Position numbers and translations under genes: made by a program. Shown piece after piece: positions 23,193 through 34,391 of a stretch of 64,000 nucleotides of DNA. The notes beneath the pieces were generated by a model that ran no database searches, had not been told where the DNA came from, and was given only the letters and a program-made list of their open reading frames with translations. The stretch comes from Brachyhypopomus gauderio (Eukaryota; Chordata; Actinopteri; Gymnotiformes; Hypopomidae), in NCBI RefSeq assembly GCF_052324685.1, contig NW_027506917.1, forward strand, positions 62,001 to 126,000. Direction: 5' to 3'. How positions within the stretch are numbered: position 1 is the stretch's first letter; the number at the start of each line of letters is the position of its first letter.

Positions 23193-23339
23193 AAAAACGG
23201 TAAATGACTGGCAGCAGCGGCTGCCAAACAAAAACTTTAATTTTAAAGTAAAAAACCCTGATTTAAATTAAGTGGAAAAACAATAAATTTACAGAAAAAT
23301 TCATTAAACATTCTGCAGATTTTTCCTGGATTATTATGA

Positions 23340-23680
23340 TTTAGCACTTTTAGATTTAGCAAAGTGACAGCAGTAATATTTTTGCAGAGAAATATCGTTA
23401 TTTTACAACTTTTCCCTGATTTATTACAATTAAGCACTTTCAATAAAGTGACAGTACTAAAAGTTTTGCAGAGAAATACCTTTATTTTACAACTTTTCCC
23501 TAAATTATTACAATTAAGCACTTTCAATAAAGTGACAGCACTAATAGTTTTGCAGAGAAATACCTTTATTTTACAACTTTTCCCTGAATTAGTACAATTA
23601 AGCACTTTCAATAAAGTGACAGCACAAAAAGTTCTGCTGAGAAGTACCGTAATTTTACAGATTTTTCCTGTCCATATTCA
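23340..23680. repeat. Tandem repeat with a unit of about 82 bp
   Basis: About four units of a sequence built on attaagcactttcaataaag and gttttgcagagaaatacc. This produces long ORFs on both strands with internally repeated peptides (minus strand: KVLNCNNLGKSCKIKVFLCK); these are not genes. Confidence 0.9.
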
Positions 23681-23917
23681 TCGTGACTTCCAGGACAAAC
23701 TCAAATGTGGAATGCAAACTGCAAAGTTATTTTATACAAATGAAAAAGTATATTATACCAATGTTGAGCACCTCAATGTCCTCTATCATCACTTTTAATC
23801 ATTTAAATCCCCAGGACTGTACTCAGTGTCTTTCTCCATCACCAATATCAGTAGCCTGAACACAACTACAAACACATAACACTGATGTGACATGAAAGAT
23901 ACACTCCTTCTCATTTA

Positions 23918-24803
23918 CATGTAGGGCATTTAGCAGACACTCTTATCCAGAGCGCCTTACGAAGTGCTTTGCCATCTGTTCACAGAATTAATTCTAAATA
24001 GTACATAGATAGGTCAGAATTCAAGATACCCTCGAACCAGAATACTACTAAACTACAGAAATCAATGCAAATACCTAGAAGTACACAAAAACATAGGCTG
24101 AATATTGCTAAACTACAGAAATTAAAATGGATACCTACAAGAAATGCAAACTCACTAGGTACTATATCATACAACGGAAACAACTATGACAAGTGCTAGA
24201 GATTTAGTCTGTTCTACAGATGAGTCTTCAGTCATTTGAAGACTGCTAAGGACTCTGCAGTCTGGACAGTCAATGGAAGCTCATTCCACTATCTCGGAGC
24301 CAGGACAGGTCTTGAAGTTTGTTTTCCGTGAGACTTTAAGCATGGCGTTTTAAGCCAAGCCGTACTTGAGGTTCAAAGTACTCAAGGTTTGGATGGGGCT
24401 TTGACCATGGCCATCATGTAGGGAGGGGTTGGTCCATTTTTGGCTTTGCAAGCAAGCATCGAGGTTTTAGATCTGATGTATGCAGCTACTGGAAGGCAGT
24501 AAAGAGAATGCAGCACTGGAGTGATATGTGAACTTGGGGAGATTGAAGACCAGTCATGCTGCTGCATTCTGGATCAGTTTGTAGAGGTCTGATGACCCAT
24601 AGAGAAAGATCCGTAAGTAAGCAGTTGCAGTAGTCCAGCTTTGAGATGATGAGAGACTGTAAAAGCACCTGGGTAGCTCCCTGTGAAAGAAAGGGTTGTA
24701 TTCTCCGTATGTTGCAGAGAAGAAATCTGCAGGATCTGGTCATTGGCCTCTCAGAAGTGAAAAGCTGAAGTCTGCCTGTTAAAAAGTTGCAGACAAAATC
24801 CAA
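23918..24803 (-). mobile_element. Degenerate LINE 3' fragment
   Basis: Minus-strand translation shows the C-terminal RT tail of an L2/CR1-type LINE in broken frames (LLQSLIISKLDYCNCLL, then NGPTPPYMM). Beyond it is the typical teleost LINE/SINE tail motif (catttagcagacactcttat at 23930-23949). A sister fragment lies at 36861-37400 on the plus strand. Confidence 0.75.
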
Positions 24804-25059
24804 AGTTAGCTGCTGTTAATTTTGTGCCAATAACATTACAAATATTATAGTACAAATATATAGCAAAGCCATTTCAAAAAGGGATCACACTTCTGTGTTA
24901 TGTTGAATCATGACAATGATAGCACTTAATCTTGGAAAACACATAAACAGGGAAGAGGGATTCAGGAGGTGGCAGATCCTGAAGATCCAGTGTAGTGGTG
25001 CAGCAGGGAGAGTCACTCACCTCAACATAATGGCCAGATTGATTTGTAGGCTACTGTGA

Positions 25060-25290
25060 GCTAGGCTGTGATGCTCCTGCTCTGGGCTGTGATGCTCCTG
25101 CTCTGGGCTGTGTTGCGCTCCTTCTCTGGGCTGTGTTGCACTCCTGCTCTGGGCTGTGTGGTGCTCCTGCACTGGGCTGTGTTGCGCTCCTGCTCTGGGC
25201 TGTGTTGCGCTCCTGCTCTGGGCTGTGTTGCGCTCCTGCTCTGGGCTGTGTTGCGCTCCTGCTCTGGGCTGTGTTGCGCTCTAGCTCTGT
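25060..25290. repeat. Minisatellite 1, GCTCCTGCTCTGGGCTGTGTT
   Basis: About eight or nine copies of a unit of about 25 bp (tgctctgggctgtgttgcgct). It creates repetitive ORFs on both strands that are not genes. It is flanked by actgtgagctaggctgtgat, as is minisatellite 2. Confidence 0.95.
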
Positions 25291-25502
25291 ACAGTAAACA
25301 AAATGTAGGCCAAACTTGGTGCATATAATTTTTTTGCTTTACATATTTAACATATGAGAAAAGCATATTTATTCCCTAAGGGTTAAAATGTAATGGACAA
25401 AATCTTCACAATGATCACAATAATGGTGTTTTAATTTTTTACACAAACCATACCTGGTCTCCTTCACCCTTTCTTTCTTCAGTGCATAATGGCCGGATTG
25501 AT

Positions 25503-25622
25503 TTGTACTGTGAGCTAGGCTGTGATGCTCCTGCTCTGAGTTGTGTTATGCTCCTGCTCTGGGCTGTGTTGCGCTCCTGCTCTGGGCTGTGTTGCGCTCC
25601 TGCTCTGGGCTGTGTTGCGATC
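25503..25622. repeat. Minisatellite 2, same unit
   Basis: A shorter array (about four units) of the same repeat, with the same left flank as array 1 (tgatttgtactgtgagctag). The whole locus, flank plus array, was therefore duplicated about 440 bp apart. Confidence 0.95.
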
Positions 25623-25639
25623 TTTATCAAATGAAACAT

Positions 25640-27020
25640 TCACGTGAAATGTGTTTTTAAACTGGGCTAACTAGCTAGTTAACTAGCTAACGTTGGCTTA
25701 CATAAAGTAAGGACGTTTTCTTACCTGATGTCACCAATAATGCTTCACTTAAATTTTCTTCCTCTGTGCCCCGTTTCCATCTTATTTTGTTGAATCATCC
25801 AACGATAATCCGCTCAAAATAATAATTTGGCAGGTAGATGTAAAATAATCCAGGTAGCTAGCTAGCCACCACAGCTCGTAGGCTGACCATCAGCACACTC
25901 ACTGAAATGTTCAAACATGACCTGAGAGGCGCGAACAGTTGTCATTGGCCAGTTTCCTGAATGACAGTCAGATTAACCAATTATGGTTAAAAGCAATACG
26001 TTGAGCTCAAATCACGTTTATGCCCCTAGCCTAGAGATAACATTTATATTTAAGTGGTTGTTCAACTTGTGTTTTTATTCCAGTGTGTAACTATAGGCAC
26101 ACACATTTTTAAGTTTAAAAGCCTGTTCCATTACAATGTACGTCTACCAGTATATCAGTTCATCTGTCTCTCAGTGTGTTACAGGTTATTTCCTTGGTTA
26201 TGTTCAAGTATAGACCCAGTGTTTAGAAATGTTTCTTTTAAAAGTCCAGCGCCCAAACAAACTGCCATTTTCTATTGCCATTGACTGCACAAGAACTAAA
26301 ATGAGAACAGACATCAATAGAGATGGAACAATCAACAGAAATCTCCTACAGCCATTACTACAGTTACATACTTTAGATATGCCAATGTAAAAATCTAATG
26401 TCTGAACTGACATTAGGAAGTCACTCTTCATTCTGTAGGCATCATAAAAATGAGCATTTTCAACTGCAGAAATTATTTTCAATTACCATCACGTTCTGTG
26501 GCAAATTAATATGTCCGAACCTATATATTTTGTTCATTTTTCTCCTGAACATCAATGGATCCTCTGAATTACGAGGACGCCTAACAATCAAAATACGAGT
26601 ATTGATACATGTAAGCCACATTCATTTCTGACATTGAAAATCATGTTTAAACCAGCAGTGCCAAAAGACATAAGATTTTGATTAAAATGACAGAGAAAAA
26701 AACTTTTTAGTTCTTACAGACATAAACCTTTATATAATCAACCGAATGTTTAATTGCAGATAATTGCTGTAATTATACATGAATCTGTATATAATTTAAG
26801 AAAGCAGAAAAATACCGTATAAATAATACTGTATTATTTCCGTAAAAAAACGAGAAAAGCATGTAACTTGTAATTATTGTCATAATACTTAAAATAAAAG
26901 ACATTTTGTCAAATTACAAATGTCTGTAATTTTACAAAGTTTTGCATACAATTGGAAAAAATGTTAAAATACATTAAATATTTACAGTTATTTTCCATAA
27001 AATTAGGATTTTTTTTACAG
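25640..27020. other. No gene seen
   Basis: AT-rich single-copy DNA. Short ORFs at 26054-26631 show no domain. The last 300 bp (acrostic of gtaaaatt/ttacag motifs) look like a DNA-transposon end. Confidence 0.55.
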
Positions 27021-27123
27021 TGTACTCAAGCTCAATAATTTCTAATTGTTTTAAACCTCGCAAAAACATGGACGGATTGTCCTGAGAGACAGACTGCATT
27101 AAATATCCTGCCAGCAGCAGAAA

Positions 27124-27962
27124 CTAGAAAGGGCTCTTTAAATTGAGAGCGATGTACGGTGAGTTAATGAAGCTACTGTACCCCTGCTGTGCGTAAATGC
27201 GCACATTGCTCCTCCAAACTTTCCATATGCTTTTTTTCATAACACAGTAGAGAAACTGCCAACCTCTGAGCAGTAGCCGTTCGTCCTTCTGTTGACTGCT
27301 TGCTAGCATGGTCTGCATGCATCGTAGCAAAGTGACGGCTGATTTCGTACTCTTTGAAAACTGCAACCGTTTCTTGGCATATCACACATACAGCCGTTGA
27401 TCAAAGCTCAGTGAGAAAAATATTTTGTTGTCCACTCAACACACTTTTTAAGCACTCGGCACTCAGTTCCCACTTTCTTTTCTTTAGTCCACTCATTTTT
27501 ACCTTTAAAAAGCCTAACGGGCCTTATGGTACGTGTACGTTCCGTCCAAAGCATTTTTGTTTTTTAAATCAAGTATTTGGAGAGCGCGAGCTGACTGGAT
27601 TTTATTGCTTTTTTTTCCTTCACTTTGCCGTGTGTTATATTTGCAAAACGACACATTATATTTCCAGAATTATTTTCTGTATGAAAAATAAAATAATAAA
27701 ATAAAGCCTTAATAGAGAATTTAAAAACGAACTGATAGTGAAAATGATTCCCAAAAGTTTTTACATAAACCGGATGTAAAAAAGGGACATCTTATTTTTA
27801 ATAGTTGCATACTTTTTGTTGCAAAGCTAAAATATCAACGAAAATCCAGTAGGCCCTACTCCAAAATCGCGACTAAGGCTTTTAAATACTTTTTAAGGGC
27901 CTTCATTTTTCCAATATTGATTTATCAACTTATAGTACTTTTTAAGACCCGGCGGACACCCT
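27124..27962 (-). mobile_element. hAT transposase 5' fragment with terminus
   Basis: The minus strand has a hAT terminus, cagggtgtccgccgggtctt, at 27962-27943. Further along it has the BED-finger region of a GTF2IRD2-like transposase (VICQETVAVFKEYEISRHFA, then TMHADHASK) with frame breaks near 27400. It stops at about 27124. It is related to, but not copied from, the fragments at 11511 and 53517. The terminus and the coding part may belong to different insertions. Confidence 0.6.
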
Positions 27963-29480
27963 GTACAACCACAAAATAAAAACTACAATGGTGATGACAC
28001 TTACATCAATTTTAGACACTTTTACTTTCTGTGATTTAAAGATTTGATTTTAAAGATTTGACCAACTTTATTTGGTTTAGAAGTGGTTTGTATGTCAAAT
28101 TATTTTACGTTAATTCTATTTTAGTTTATTATAAATCTTGGTTGCCTAATTGTCACATATAACAAAGTTGGGGATTCACCTCACCTTAGTGATGCTAGTG
28201 AAATGCCAAATTATCCCCTTAAAAATTATAACCCTTGCAAATATAAATATATCTAGCTTTGGGATTATTAATAAGGCTAAATCGAGGTTAATGGTTATTG
28301 TAACTCTGTTAGTCCTAGACGACGTCTTGATGCTGATTCTAAATCAATATAACTATATAAAACACAAATATGGAATGGCGCTTTTAATTAATAGCGGTCC
28401 TTAAACTGTGGTGGTATAACGTTATATGCCATATCATATGATATAGGTAAATGACGGACGTAGTATGTTCGAGGTTATGAAAACTGCCCAGTCGCCTACT
28501 GAAAGAACGCACTGCTTTAAGATTTGAGCAGAACGTAATGCATTGAAATCTAATGCCTACTGCACGGCATTTCGGACGGAGCCACGGATCCTCCAACGTT
28601 AGAGCCTTAATATGAGGTTATCCGAATTGAGCATTTGGAACAGGTGAAGTGCACAGGTTTCTCCATGTAATCTGTCTGCGCAGTCCAAATACGATGTTAA
28701 CGCAGTCTAGAACCGATATAGACCATAAAATCTACAGTATTAATGCTGGAAGCATGTTTGGACTAACATATGTTTGAACTTTACTGACCTTTTATTTGAA
28801 ACTTGGAGGGACTTCTGAGATTTTGCCTCTGTGATTTGTTGAAGCTCTTTGGGTATGTCCCCTTTATCAGAAACAGGTATCGTGTCCCACTTCTCCTCAA
28901 TTGCACGTTTAACTGAGTATCGCAGAAATGACTGCGATGAGTGCAAGCGTCATTACCATTTCATGGTTATTTACTTGTATTTAATAAAATTGATTCAAAA
29001 TGTAAAATAGCCCAACTGAACGAACGTCGAAGTGCTATTTTCAAGGTCAGTCAACTAAAACCATTTAGGATGGAATGATAAAAGAGAGCACAGTTATTTA
29101 CTGGCAAGGATAAAACAAACTGATTAGCAGACATTTGGAACCTCCACGTATTAGAAACAAAGCAGTAGTGATATTTCTCAGGTCTTTCCGAGGATATTCA
29201 CAAAAATATTTAATAATTGTTGACAAAAAAGTAAATTGGCAAAATAAATGGACAGTCCTCATTGTGAATTCAAGAGAAAAAAATGCTGACAACGAAAAAT
29301 TATAGGTGTACGTTGTACACTGACATGAAAATACCTAAGTAGGACATTCGATGGGTAGCACAGATTTTTATAACACCGGAGTGGATCTGATACACGTCCA
29401 GGGCCAGAGTGGGTGTGATAAATGTCCCAGCCCAAACTACTGAGATTAACATGGGCCAGCTCAATGTGATTTGCACTTGA
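27963..29480. other. No gene supported
   Basis: Mostly AT-rich non-coding DNA. The minus-strand ORF 28946-28740 (FLRYSVKRAIEEKWDTIPVS) ends near a possible donor but has no partner exon and no recognised domain. Confidence 0.5.
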
Positions 29481-29481
29481 A

Positions 29482-29640
29482 GACTCGGCCAATTAGTAGC
29501 TTTAGTTATTATCTAACTGTCACTATGACAACACGGCCAATTAGTAGTTTTAGTTATTATCTAACTGCGTCCCTACGACAACACGGCATATGAAGTCACA
29601 ATGCAGGAGACCTATAAAAGTCGCCACAGACAGTGTTTAA
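29482..29640 (+). promoter_or_regulatory. TATA/CCAAT core promoter of the 351-residue gene
   Basis: TATA box tataaaag at 29613-29620. Two CCAAT boxes (ccaatta at 29489 and 29537) sit on a tandem repeat with a 48-bp period (ccaattagtag..tttagttattatctaactg); a partial third copy (acaacacggc) ends just before the TATA box. The distance from the TATA box to the ATG at 29741 leaves a 5' untranslated region of about 100 nt. Inference from motif spacing. Confidence 0.65.
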
Positions 29641-29740
29641 TTTAACCACAGATGGTTTGATCGTCACCGAGGTTGAAGTAGCTAGTAGAGCGGTTCAGCG
29701 ATATCTTGTGCGAGTAAAGGAGTGAAGATTCCAAGTGATC

Positions 29741-32700
29741 ATGTTTAAACAAATGATGAGGGTAAGTTCATGTTCCTTTGAGCTTTTTCCATAATCTCAC
29801 TTTAGTCCGAGTAAGTTCGAGAGAGCCGCTTCTCAGTCTATTTATTGAAAATGACATTCCTCGTCGAGACAGTTCTCTAAAGTTGCTTTGTAGCAACAGT
29901 GATTGTAGAATATTGCACAAAAATAGAACTAAATTGCTTTCGACCACAAATGGCGACTCAGATTAACATTAATTATCCGGTTACATCCCAGTTACTTCAT
30001 TTTACGGCCTCTTATCACATTTAAGATGTGTAACCAATTAATATTGGTTATTAACCATCTGAGGTCATTAAGATAGATCAATATTCTCTCCTTGAGAGTC
30101 CAGCGGTGTTGAGAAAAAAAATAAAATTATGAAATGTTCGTATTCCCCCTATCCTGTCTGCGCGTATGTCCGCAGCCTGTATTTTCACAGAAAAGGGTAG
30201 CATTCTACAACGTGTTTAATGCATAATGTAGCCTACTTTATAATTATTTCACTCACCACTGGCGACAGCCGATACGACAGCATTATTTTTTTATGGGTAA
30301 GGATTTTTTGTAATTGGAAAAATATCCATCATTTTCTTTTGAGTTTGTATTTTAAAAGTTAAACGATAGACTCCAGCTCCCGCTCACGTGTTCGTCTCTG
30401 CCCACCAACAAATGCAGGAATCCGATCACCAGCATGACTCGCAAAACGGAGCTAAAACTAAGCGTTGAAAATGGCCAAGCGAAAAATATCGCATTTTTCC
30501 CCACACAGTCTACATCTCTGTCGGACACAAAGAGGACACACTTCTTTATAACTGTACATAATTAAGTTAATTTTAATGGGATCAAGTCACTCGTATGCAT
30601 ACTAGGAAACTTCAGTAAAGTTTGTTTCACGTTCGAGTATTCGGAATTTTCTTCAATAACTAAGACAGTATTGGCAAAAGTGCTATAATAAAATTCTTGT
30701 TTCTGGCAACCAAGACAAACATCTACAACTTTGTTTACGTCAGGAATAGACGTATTTTAACTGTGCAACTTTCACCACTGCAACGTCTAAGGCACCGTCT
30801 ACAAATGACCTTAACACAGACGCAAGTGGCGGTCGTGAAGGCCCCAGAGCACTACACACTGTTTTTTGTAATAATTTCAATAGCTTATAAACGGTCCTTC
30901 ATAAGACCACCAAACAAGTTGTATTACATAAAGTGCATGGTGTACGGCAACCGACAACGTTTTTTAAAGTGGGTCGCGACTTAATGACAATGAGAGAAAG
31001 TGGGTCCCGGGCTGAGACCAGTTGAGAACCCCTGCGATAGTCATCATGAAACTCATATTTTCTTCATTTTCTCTACTACAGTCTAAGAAAGCTGGGCCAG
31101 CAGAGGAGCTTCCTGAGTTCTGTGATGTGTCGGCCCCCAGCGTGAAAAACAAGCAGGCAAAGAAAGACCATAGCAGATGGTTTTCAGGTGAGATTTAGCG
31201 TGATTACATGTTACCAAAACATGATGCATTATGAGGTTATTTATTCATAACTATAATTTTCCACAATTTATGTTTTTAGTGACAATTGCTTATGTGCATC
31301 ATTAGTCTCTGCCTCATAGATGCTTAAAGTAAATGTTTCTTTCACCACAGCTATTTGCTGTACTAGAGTGGAGGAGGCAGTGATTGAGGATCTCAACACT
31401 CCTCCATGTGGGAAAAGTGGTGGAGTCAAATCCACCTCTGGGATTAATCCAGCTGTTCTAACTGAAGAGCTGAGGAATACACTGCCAAGCAATGTGAGTA
31501 CGAATCTCTGTATCTCTGTCTTCCTATCTGCCTGTGTGTCTGAGTTACCATAGCAACATGAGCCTTTGGCCATGTCTGGTCAGACCTTCACAACAGTAGA
31601 TGTTCTTTACATTAGCATTTTACTTCTTAAAGAAATAATCAGCTTAAGGTTAAAAGTAATTAAAAATCATTAAGCTTTTGGATACTGATGAACTTTTTAC
31701 ACTTTCCTTTAACCTAACTAGATGAAAATGGAGGATTTGATTGAAGTGCTGGAAAAAATCTCAGCATGGGTCAAAGTGGCAGTGAAGGAGGTGGTTGCTC
31801 AGGACCTCATCCCTATAGTGAGGAACCTGATGCTGGAAAGGATTGCGGCTCTGGACCGAGTAAAGGCACAAATGAGCTGCAGGGGGACTCAGTCAGTGCT
31901 GTCTGACCTTTCTGAGGAGGCACTCCAGTCGGGCATCGTGAGGAGATTTGTGAAGACTGCTTCAGAAACTTTTCTCCAAGAACGCCTTGGGTTGACATCC
32001 TGGACCAAGCCTGACACTGATCACTACGGTTCTAGAAGCACATCTGTGACAGAGGCTGACGTGGAAGTGAAGCTGTCACTACAGAGATGCTGCTCAGAGC
32101 TGTCAGCTCTGATTGCCCTCACTCTGTTCGGTGATGTCGCTGGCATCACCATCTCTCGGACAGAACAGGACCATACAGGCTCCGCTCTGCAGAGTGCAGC
32201 ACAGACAGTGGACGTGGGGCTGGAGAAGAAATCTTGGTGGTTCAGGTTTCCAAGATTTCTGAAGCGGAGATTCAAGGTATCTGTTTTTAAAATGTATTTA
32301 TTCCCAGTCACACCATTAGCTTTAGACTCTGCTCTTCTGAATGATTTTCAACCATACATTTATGCTACCATCAATCATATTTTGAATGATTTTTTAATAT
32401 CAAATTGTCTGCTCTTTTTAAAGAAACGGACAAACTAAGTGCATGTCCAGGACCAGGTGGAGGACCAGGTGGTGGACAAACATATTCCAGATGGTACGCA
32501 TTTTAGTATTTCTTTCATGAAGTTTAATTCATGACAGTATTATGTATAAAGAACTGAGTCTTCCATGGTTTAGTAGTCTTCCATGGTTTAGTAGTCTTTC
32601 CTGCTGCACAACTAATAGGGCATGAACAACAATAATGACAACAGCATGGAAGACTACACACAGCATCCCTCTCACGCCGTCTATTTGCTTTGACTTTGCA

Positions 32701-33180
32701 GGTTTCCAGTCTACCAGTGCTGAAGCACCATCCACCTCTGACAAGACCATCCCTAAGCTCAGAAGAAAGTCGATGCTGTCACGGTGAGGCGGCCCCCTAC
32801 CGGCCGTCTCTGTCCACAGCGGCTGTTGTTGTTATTGTCTGTTGACGTCATGTGCGTCCCTCAGGTGGGCGGAGCCCGTGATCCGTCTCACCTGAGGGTC
32901 ATTTGTTTGCCTATATATGTCTTGTCTTTGTACCAGTTGACCGCTGGTCATTATATCCTTAATTTGGAGATAGTGCACGGGTTTTAGGTTTGCACACTTT
33001 ATATTAAACCACCCTTTTTCCCTGAGACTTGGCGTGATCGCTTCCTTTTTGTTGCTCACACCTGCCCGTCACAGATGCGTTCCAGATTGGCAACGGCTTT
33101 CTCCAAGATCTGCAGAAAATGAGGGGAAAACACCTACTTGGGTGACATTGCTGGAAGTAGAAAATGTGTTATTCAATTAA
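29741..33180 (+). CDS. Unrecognised seven-exon gene, 351 residues
   Basis: Coding exons 29741-29761, 31082-31187, 31351-31493, 31722-32276, 32451-32493, 32702-32783 and 33075-33180, all with AG/GT borders. They sum to 1056 nt and close in frame (MFKQMMR start, stop TAA 33178-33180). No signal peptide or membrane span is seen. Residues 91-275 (exon 4) are helical-looking with heptad-like hydrophobics (LIEVLEKISAWVKVAVKEVV, LSDLSEEALQSGIVRRFV) and finish in an aromatic/basic stretch (KKSWWFRFPRFLKRRFK). The tail is Ser/Thr-rich and basic (PKLRRKSMLSR). I do not recognise the family. An alternative acceptor at 32423 would add KRTN and stop, giving a 279-residue isoform. Probably a real expressed gene; function unknown. 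Confidence 0.65.
30965..31034. mobile_element. hAT terminal remnant in intron 1
   Basis: The segment aaagtgggtcgcgac ... gttgagaacccctg, with a gap between, is the common hAT end (reversed: caggggttctcaac). Only the terminus survives, about 48 bp upstream of exon 2. Confidence 0.65.
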
Positions 33181-34123
33181 AATGAAGAAAAAAAAGAGAA
33201 CCAGACTGCTTCATTGTGATACCTGCATGACAGAAGGCAATATGCATTGTGTCCTGGTCCACAAATTGCATTACTCCTCTTCTCCTGGAAATCTGGGTGA
33301 AGATCAGGTTGCACAGCTGTCTGTGGTCTCTACTCCAGGAAGAAGCACTGGAGACCTACATGATGGAGAGGAAGAAAGAGACAGAAAAGCAAAATAAAGA
33401 CTTTGATGGGGTCAGAGACCTGACCCATCACCTGGACTGTGTATGTGTATATATAAGAGGAATAACTCACTAGAGGTCCTTCGTCCTCAGGGGAGGAGGG
33501 TCGTCTTCCAGGGCTTCCCTGGTGCTGGCCGGTAGAGCCCACGGTCATCGGCAGAAGGGGGGGAGGCAGGTCCTACTGAACCTGTAGGAGGAGGACAGGA
33601 AAAGTTGTAATGCTGAATGTGATGTATAGCATACAGTTATGTTTGTGTATGTTGTACATGTTTCAATGGCGACGTATGTAGTCCTGCTCCAGCGTAGGTG
33701 GTAGAGTCTAACAAAGTTGGGGCAGGGGCTACTCATTTAAATGCCGAGCATAGGATCTTTCAAGGGAGAACTTCACGGGGGCAGCGAGTGTGGCCAGACA
33801 TGCCGCTAAGCTTTTACTGCACAGTTTTACCAATGTTTTATCCGGTTTAAGGGACTATGTTCATGTGTGTGCTGCACAAATTAAAAAACAATGGGTGAAG
33901 TCTATTGTTGGAGTTAAGCCTGATGTTTTCGGGGAAAACCCTGGCCTTTTCAGTGTATACATTGTTGTGAAGCCACATCCACCACCCCCCCCCCCCCCAA
34001 GGCATCTCCACAAAGACTAAACATAGTTCAAAACATTTTGTTTTTATGTGGAAAAGTAAAAAGCATGATATATAGTGAGATTAGAACTTTGTATAAGAAT
34101 CTATTAAAATGCTGTGTAGGTGA
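33181..34123. other. Intergenic, one unrecognised ORF
   Basis: ORF 33790-34020 (+) encodes MARHAAKLLLHSFTNVLSGL and continues to a Pro run caused by a poly-C tract (33985-33999). It has no splice partner or known domain. It may be an exon of the family in the following entries, but nothing proves it. Confidence 0.3.
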
Positions 34124-34294
34124 TTAAAAGCCTGGAGGTGGGCGTGGAGGGGGTCCTCTTGGTGGGTCTGGACTGGTGGAGAAAACAGCAGGGTCCGGTG
34201 TCTCCAGGGTCTGGGTGTGATTAGACTCATGTGACCTGAAAAGGCCATCTGAATCGATGGAGACACCCTTATACGTCACAGAAAATTCTGATTG
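34124..34294 (-). CDS. Terminal exon of an unrecognised gene family, inverted copy
   Basis: 171 nt from an acceptor (ggttttcag) to TAA, phase 0, 56 residues: QSEFSVTYKGVSIDSDGLFR, then SNHTQTLETPDPAVFS and a Pro-rich end ...RPPPGF. The plus-strand exon 36016-36186 has identical length, stop position and the same pattern. The other exons of this inverted copy were not found to its right, where a hAT element occupies 34392-35346. Confidence 0.5.
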   Translation of the reverse strand, partial: QSEFSVTYKGVSIDSDGLFRSHESNHTQTLETPDPAVFSTSPDPPRGPPPRPPPGF

Positions 34295-34391
34295 CTGAAA
34301 ACCACAAATAAGAATAAAAATAAGTGAAGATGCCTTTAGGAATCATTTTCTAAATTCCCCATAAGTAAGTCTAAATGTATTCAGGTATGAG

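Larger units (their letters stand above)
23193..27021. other. Repeat-rich block possibly bounded by one element's termini
   Basis: The left edge reads ttaaaaaacggtaaatgact and the right edge ends ttttttttacagtg; reversed, that end reads cactgtaaaaaaaa. Many fish DNA transposons have such CACTG/TAAAAA ends, so the two edges may be the termini of one roughly 3.8-kb element that has accumulated minisatellites and a LINE fragment. No transposase was found inside. Speculative. Confidence 0.3.

Noticed and set aside
23340-23680. Possible CRISPR-like array (regular repeats)
   Set aside because: The units are contiguous tandem repeats without unique spacers, and the DNA is vertebrate.
23243-23798. 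Overlapping 122- and 144-codon ORFs with internal peptide repeats
   Set aside because: Created by the 82-bp tandem repeat on both strands; not a repeat protein gene.
25061-25366. 101-codon minus-strand ORF with repeated NTAQSRSATQPRAGAQ-like peptide
   Set aside because: A minisatellite translation; it lacks a start context and conservation beyond the repeat.
28740-28946. Minus-strand ORF (FLRYSVKRAIEEKWDTIPVS) near a possible donor
   Set aside because: Only 68 codons, with no matching acceptor or partner exon and no recognised family. Could be an exon but is not supported.
33960-34010. Poly-proline protein end
   Set aside because: Caused by a poly-C tract in an unsupported ORF.
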